This document shows, piece by piece, positions 1-2,939 of a stretch of DNA of 5,080 nucleotides (position 1 is its first letter; each line of letters opens with the position of its first letter). This DNA is from Candidatus Sigynarchaeota archaeon (lineage in GTDB: Archaea; Asgardarchaeota; Lokiarchaeia; Sigynarchaeales; Sigynarchaeaceae), in the NCBI GenBank assembly GCA_030587525.1, contig JAUQYW010000797.1, positions 1 through 5,080 on the forward strand, written 5' to 3'. Position numbers and translations under genes: made by a program. The notes under the pieces were generated by a model. The model was not told where the DNA came from and searched no databases. It worked only from the letters and a program-made list of their open reading frames with translations.

Positions 1-40
1 AAAAAACACGCAAAAGAAGGCAAACATTCAACTCTTTAGA

Positions 41-178
41 ATGATGAGCGACGTGCTCGACAAGTTGGAAGACGACGAGGAACCAATGGAAGCCTTGGAA
101 AACTATGAGGTCGATGAGGATGCTATCGCAAGATTTACAAGAGATTTTGTCTCTGATATCCGGAAGAGTCGTGCTTGA
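41..178 (+). CDS. Small acidic ORF, possibly the frameshifted N-terminus of the downstream ATPase
   Basis: An ATG at 41 opens a 45-residue frame ending with TGA at 176-178. The product is strongly acidic in its first half (LEDDEEPMEALENYEVDEDA) and ends with a mixed helix-like stretch. It overlaps the ATPase ORF starting at 105 in another frame. If translation moved to that frame around 165-175, the acidic leader would run straight into the strand that precedes the Walker A loop, giving a longer and more usual ATPase. The leader has better-looking protein composition than the first 20 residues of the 105 frame, which is why I list it. No domain is recognised. It could be a separate short gene, a remnant, or the true N-terminus displaced by an indel or sequencing error. 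Confidence 0.35.
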   Translation: MMSDVLDKLEDDEEPMEALENYEVDEDAIARFTRDFVSDIRKSRA

Positions 179-608
179 TCGTGGCGGGATTGGTTCGGGC
201 AAGACCAGGCTTGCAAAAACTATTTGCAACTACACTGGCTGCACGATAGGCCACGATCCTTATCACGACTTCATAGGATTAAGACAAAATCTAAATGTAA
301 TCGTGTATGATGAGTTAGGAAAACTCATCGACCTGAGTTCCACAAGGGCTCCAGATATGAAATTAAAGCAACAACTCTTTCAAAATGCATCGCAAGCACG
401 GCATAATCATTTAACAGTTTGGCTTCTATGTCAAGTACGCGAGATTTACTGCAAGTTCGATGAGATCGAGAAGATCGAGTTGATATGCTTTAGAGTTCCG
501 CGCTCGCCATTCGAGGAATACGAGGGTTCCGATGTACTCGTGAAAGCGCCAGGGTTTCATTGCAAGTATTACATCACGTCGGAAGAGTTATTATCGACAA
601 ACCGCTAA
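105..608 (+). CDS. P-loop ATPase, A32-like/FtsK-HerA type (putative viral DNA-packaging ATPase)
   Basis: The 167-residue product has a classical Walker A (GGIGSGKT, residues 27-34, K33) after a hydrophobic strand, and a Walker B strand ending in Asp-Glu (NVIVYDE, D69 and E70). It then has an ARHNHLTVWLLCQ segment (residues 98-110): an RH pair followed by a beta strand ending in Gln. The Walker B DE plus a strand-terminal Gln is typical of the HerA/FtsK superfamily. The 'RH...strand...Q' arrangement recalls the A32-like ATPases of giant viruses, virophages and Polinton-like viruses, which drive genome packaging into capsids. The Walker A to B spacing is only about 35 residues and the whole is shorter than the roughly 250 residues usual for that family. 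The coding signal may continue in another frame on both sides (41-178 and 617-751). The ATG at 105 is the first in this frame. Stop is TAA. The P-loop ATPase call is safe; the packaging role is inferred from motifs. Confidence 0.6.
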   Translation: MRSMRMLSQDLQEILSLISGRVVLDRGGIGSGKTRLAKTICNYTGCTIGHDPYHDFIGLRQNLNVIVYDELGKLIDLSSTRAPDMKLKQQLFQNASQARHNHLTVWLLCQVREIYCKFDEIEKIELICFRVPRSPFEEYEGSDVLVKAPGFHCKYYITSEELLSTNR

Positions 609-616
609 GTGATGCT

Positions 617-751
617 ATGGCTAAATGTGACAAGTTCGTGAACTCCCAAGGCCGAAATCGAGAGTTTCTCAACCGGTCGAAACTTGGCAAAAAGAAGCAC
701 GTGAAGGCACCTAAACTATTTCCTAACCTCGACAAGAAAGTTGGTCATTAA
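617..751 (+). CDS. Small basic ORF, or out-of-frame C-terminal tail of the ATPase
   Basis: A 44-residue frame from ATG 617 to TAA 749-751, rich in Lys and Arg (for example NRSKLGKKKHVKAPK), with no recognised domain. The frame is open leftwards to an ATG at 560 inside the ATPase gene, so the start is uncertain; 617 is the first ATG after the ATPase stop. It lies 8 bases after that stop and in the same frame as the acidic leader at 41-178. It could be an independent small basic protein (nucleic-acid binding is possible from charge alone). It could also be the basic C-terminal tail of the ATPase, displaced by a frameshift near 590-605. Joining leader, core and tail would give about 236 residues, close to the usual size of A32-like ATPases. 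Confidence 0.35.
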   Translation: MAKCDKFVNSQGRNREFLNRSKLGKKKHVKAPKLFPNLDKKVGH

Positions 752-780
752 AATGTTAGGGATGTCCAGAAACCAAAATA

Positions 781-816
781 GCACGTCTACAGACATTTCT
801 ACAGTCGAAGACGTGC
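781..816. terminator. Perfect 8-bp inverted repeat after the ATPase region (possible 3'-end hairpin)
   Basis: GCACGTCT at 781-788 is exactly complementary to AGACGTGC at 809-816, with a 20-base loop that itself contains CTACAG twice (787-792 and 799-804). It begins 30 bases after the stop of the basic ORF. Hairpins in this position mark transcript 3' ends in some giant viruses such as mimivirus, but those stems are longer. There is no T-run after it, so it is not a bacterial-type intrinsic terminator. The function is inferred from position only. Confidence 0.3.
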
Positions 817-887
817 GGTCGGGTCTCCACGAATTTTGGTCTTTGGCTGTTGGATTAATGGTTTTAAGGTACTATCGTGATACCGAT

Positions 888-931
888 GAGCCTCGGGGCT
901 CGCCGTGCGTGCGGGTACTAAGGCGAGCCTT
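888..931. promoter_or_regulatory. Two mutually exclusive hairpins sharing one arm
   Basis: GAGCC (888-892), loop TCGG and GGCTC (897-901) form a compact tetraloop hairpin. The arm GGCTCGCC (897-904) is also a perfect 8-bp complement of GGCGAGCC (922-929), and G-U pairs can extend this stem to 895-931. Because bases 897-901 belong to both stems, an RNA could form one or the other but not both. This is the geometry of switch-like or attenuator RNAs. No neighbouring gene makes the regulated target obvious, so the role is open. Confidence 0.3.
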
Positions 932-1005
932 ATATCCAGCGCCGAAGGTGCAAGGGGGGTACAATTTCGTTCGTAGATCTTGTTCTTCAAGGGTCTCTTT
1001 TGGCT

Positions 1006-1023
1006 CTACCTTCAGAAAGGTGG
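1006..1023. other. Short hairpin with CAGA tetraloop
   Basis: ACCTT (1008-1012) pairs perfectly with AAGGT (1017-1021) around CAGA; one wobble and one further C-G pair extend it to 1006-1023. It is the third local inverted repeat of the intergenic cluster. On its own it could be chance. Confidence 0.25.
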
Positions 1024-1154
1024 ATTGGTTTCTCTCTCACGTTTTGGAGCGGAGCGACGCAAGGAAAATTTGATCCGCTATGTAGATTTAACAAGTATAC
1101 GAATCTTCGGCACTTTACGCAAATCCGAGCACAAAAGCCACAAAAATTAGCAGA

Positions 1155-1174
1155 TCGACATACAAAAATGTCGA
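1155..1174. other. Perfect 7-bp hairpin with six-base A-rich loop
   Basis: TCGACAT (1155-1161) and ATGTCGA (1168-1174) are exact complements separated by ACAAAA. Stem and loop are well proportioned for a stable RNA hairpin. A purine-rich run follows (GGGGAGGG, 1175-1182) rather than a T-run, so a bacterial-type terminator on the plus strand is not supported. Confidence 0.3.
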
Positions 1175-1255
1175 GGGGAGGGATTTACCAGAAGTGCATT
1201 CCTGTATCGGAATCTTCTGTCCTATCGGCGACCTAATTCATTTAAGCGATCATAG

Positions 1256-1287
1256 CCGCACGACATTAATGCGGATAACCAGTTATC
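1256..1287. promoter_or_regulatory. Adjacent palindromes upstream of the GH20 gene (operator-like)
   Basis: Two inverted repeats abut. CCGCA (1256-1260) pairs with TGCGG (1270-1274), and GATAAC (1274-1279) pairs with GTTATC (1282-1287) with only CA between. The second is a tight 14-base palindrome of the size bound by dimeric DNA-binding proteins and too tight to be a good RNA hairpin. It lies about 180 bases before the GH20 ATG. A regulatory role is inference from symmetry and position. Confidence 0.25.
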
Positions 1288-1440
1288 AATTATTTCCTTC
1301 TACGAGATTATTTTCGGCAACGGGAAGAAATTAAAGGTTGAGATAGACCGCGTCCTCGAATAGCGACCTTCAAAATCTATATCCATCACCATTGACGACG
1401 ATTGAAAGAAGATCCGAAAGAAAATAACGTGATGATGTTT

Positions 1441-1447
1441 TATAAAT
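1441..1447 (+). promoter_or_regulatory. TATA-like box before the GH20 start
   Basis: TATAAAT begins 25 bases before the ATG at 1466, in a locally AT-rich stretch. The position would fit a core promoter with a very short 5' leader, as is common in large DNA viruses. The sequence CTGGAGGAAC between box and ATG resembles a ribosome-binding site, but the spacing (about 8 bases) may be coincidental given the eukaryotic-type gene. Confidence 0.3.
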
Positions 1448-1465
1448 CTACTGGAGGAACCGTTC

Positions 1466-2449
1466 ATGATTCATATGAAGCGAATGTCACGAAAGCTCCT
1501 TGGCTGGCAAATCATCTTGCTCGTGGCATTCGGATCTGGATGCTGCATTTCCGCGACAAATTGGCTCGCAAGTAGCCGTCCCGCATTGATACCTTTTCCT
1601 GCGAGTTATGTCACCATGCAAGGATCATTCGAACTAGACCCGTCAGTTCAACTTTTCAGCGTCAATGCAAGCACCGCTCCAATCGCGAGCTATTTCTGCG
1701 AATTGATCAATCGCTCGACCGGCTGGAACCTGACCTATTCCGCGCCTGCGAACCTCTCATATCACACGACGGAATCGACAATATGGCTCGTCCTCGATCC
1801 CTCGATTTCCGGATCCCAGCAAGAAGGCTATTCCCTTATCATCACCCAGAGGCGAATCGAAATCAGGGCCCCAGCACCAGCCGGCTTGTTTTACGGGCTC
1901 CAGACGCTCCGGCAATTGCTGCCGGCAACGGTGGAATCCACGTCGAGCCCGTCTCCAAGTTCGCTGCCAATCCCGTGCTGCATAATCCGGGATTCACCAC
2001 GATTTTCATGGCGTGGATTCATGCTGGACGAGGCCAGATACTTCCATGGCATGGAATTTGTGAAGAAAATGCTGGATCTCATGGCACTTTTCAAGTTAAA
2101 CACGTTCCACTGGCACCTCACCGACGATCAAGGATGGCGCATTCAAATCTTGCAATATATCAACCTCACGACGATCGGGGCTTGGCGCAACGAATCCCAG
2201 GCCGGCGGGGATGGTACAAAGGATGGAATCCCGCATGGTGGTTACTATACCCAGGACCAAATCCGCGAGATCGTGAAGTATGCTTCGGATCGATCCATCA
2301 CGATCGTTCCCGAGATCGAGATGCCTGGCCATTCGCGAGCCGCCTTGGCGTCATATCCATGGCTCGGTTGCACGGGAGGGCCTTATTCCGTCGGGACAAG
2401 CTGGGGTATCTACGAGGACGTGTATTGTGCCGGGAAGGAATCGACGTAG
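1466..2449 (+). CDS. GH20 beta-N-acetylhexosaminidase, N-terminal part up to an in-frame TAG
   Basis: The 327-residue frame begins with a basic head and a hydrophobic segment (about residues 11-30), a signal peptide or membrane anchor, so the enzyme would act outside the cytosol. Next comes a GH20b-type alpha/beta domain (about 40-165; LIPFPASYV, then GYSLII and AGLFYGLQTLRQLLP). The start of the catalytic barrel follows: RGFMLDEARYF (183-193, with the substrate-binding Arg at 191), LNTFHWHLTDDQGWR (211-225) and VPEIEMPGHS (281-290). These are hallmark GH20 motifs for removing terminal GlcNAc/GalNAc from glycans or chitin oligomers. Sequons (NAS, NRS, NLT, NLS, NES) fit a secreted glycoprotein. 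The ATG at 1466 is used; Met4 and Met7 are alternatives. TAG at 2447-2449 stops it before the catalytic Asp-Glu pair, so this piece alone should be inactive. Confidence 0.85.
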   Translation: MIHMKRMSRKLLGWQIILLVAFGSGCCISATNWLASSRPALIPFPASYVTMQGSFELDPSVQLFSVNASTAPIASYFCELINRSTGWNLTYSAPANLSYHTTESTIWLVLDPSISGSQQEGYSLIITQRRIEIRAPAPAGLFYGLQTLRQLLPATVESTSSPSPSSLPIPCCIIRDSPRFSWRGFMLDEARYFHGMEFVKKMLDLMALFKLNTFHWHLTDDQGWRIQILQYINLTTIGAWRNESQAGGDGTKDGIPHGGYYTQDQIREIVKYASDRSITIVPEIEMPGHSRAALASYPWLGCTGGPYSVGTSWGIYEDVYCAGKEST

Positions 2450-2914
2450 ACGTTCCTGGAAAATGTCTTGCTCGAGATCATCGGCTTATTTCCAGGCGGG
2501 ATCATCCACATCGGCGGGGATGAAGTCCCCAAGGCCAAGTGGCACGAATGTCCTTCCTGCCAAGACCGCATAAGTAACTTGAGCTTGCCGAATGAAGAAG
2601 CCCTCCAGACATATTTCACGAACCGAATAGCGGCTTTTTTAGCCGACCATGGCATTCGCATGATAGGTTGGAACGAAATCTTGCAAGACGGCTTGGTTAA
2701 TTCTGCCATCGGACAAATCTGGAGTGCTGGAGATGATCTCACGTTGGCACAATTACGCCAAGGTCGCAAGTTAGTCATGAGCCCAACGAATTACGTCTAT
2801 CTTGACTATTCCTACAATGCAATTCGCTCTACAACTCTAACTATAATGCCGGGCATTTTCTGTCATCGTGATCACGTCCAGCCAGTCGGATCGTTAGAGA
2901 AAATCCGGCTGTAA
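2450..2914 (+). pseudogene. GH20 hexosaminidase continued in the same frame: catalytic segment with truncated C-terminus
   Basis: Directly after the TAG, the same frame continues with GH20 sequence: TFLENVLLEIIGLFPG, then IHIGGDEVPKAKW. The Asp-Glu pair (codons 352-353 counted from 1466) is the catalytic pair of the family: Asp holds the acetamido group, Glu is the general acid/base. Further motifs are MIGWNEIL (399-406) and the MSPTNYVYLDY segment near the active site. Homology is convincing up to about position 2824 (YLDYSYNAI). The remaining 30 codons to TAA 2912-2914 do not resemble GH20, and the late barrel strands with their conserved Trp-Glu region are absent. Usual family length is above 500 residues; here 482 codons including the TAG. 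There is no ATG suitable for independent expression; only readthrough or a reassigned TAG would join it to the N-terminal part. It converges on the Fanzor gene with 25 bases between the stops. Confidence 0.75.
2879..2911 (-). ncRNA. Bulged hairpin downstream of the Fanzor stop, candidate part of a guide-RNA scaffold
   Basis: Read on the minus strand, CAGCCGGAT (2911-2903) pairs with ATCC, a GACT bulge, and GGCTG (2891-2879) around an 11-base loop, giving nine base pairs. It lies 28 bases after the Fanzor TGA, between that stop and the presumed element end. In TnpB and Fanzor systems the omega RNA is encoded at exactly this place: overlapping or following the 3' end of the nuclease gene, with the guide coming from flanking DNA. 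The hairpin is seen; its role as an omega-RNA stem is inference. It also lies within the last codons of the GH20 frame, where the sequence is not GH20-like. Confidence 0.35.
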
Positions 2915-2939
2915 TGATTTCTGTATCGTGAAATTATTG

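Larger units (their letters stand above)
752..1465. other. Intergenic region without a convincing gene, rich in inverted repeats
   Basis: About 700 bases separate the basic ORF from the GH20 gene. The open frames across it (for example 741-1073 and 1000-1236 on plus, 799-990 on minus) have low-complexity or irregular composition, no recognisable motif, and overlap one another, so I do not call them genes. The stretch contains at least five short perfect inverted repeats (listed separately) concentrated at 781-1287, and an AT-rich segment with a TATA-like box just before the GH20 start. No tRNA cloverleaf or rRNA segment was recognised. It could hold 3'-end signals of the ATPase gene, a structured non-coding RNA, or a decayed gene. 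Confidence 0.5.

Noticed and set aside
741..1073. Plus-strand 110-codon open frame after the basic ORF
   Set aside because: Its composition is irregular and it overlaps several perfect inverted repeats; no motif or neighbouring logic supports it.
1451..1460. CTGGAGGAAC as a Shine-Dalgarno site proving a bacterial gene
   Set aside because: The match is short, and the signal peptide type, sequons, TATA-like box and Fanzor neighbour argue for a eukaryotic or eukaryotic-virus setting; chance is likely.
1783..2523. Plus-strand 246-codon open frame inside the GH20 gene
   Set aside because: It is Arg/Pro/His-rich in the manner of an out-of-frame shadow, has no motif, and the overlapping GH20 frame carries clear catalytic motifs.
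2631..2645. CGGCT-TTTTT-AGCCG hairpin resembling a terminator
   Set aside because: It lies inside well-conserved GH20 coding sequence (IAAFLADHG), the T-run is in the loop and not after the stem, so it is best explained by codon choice.
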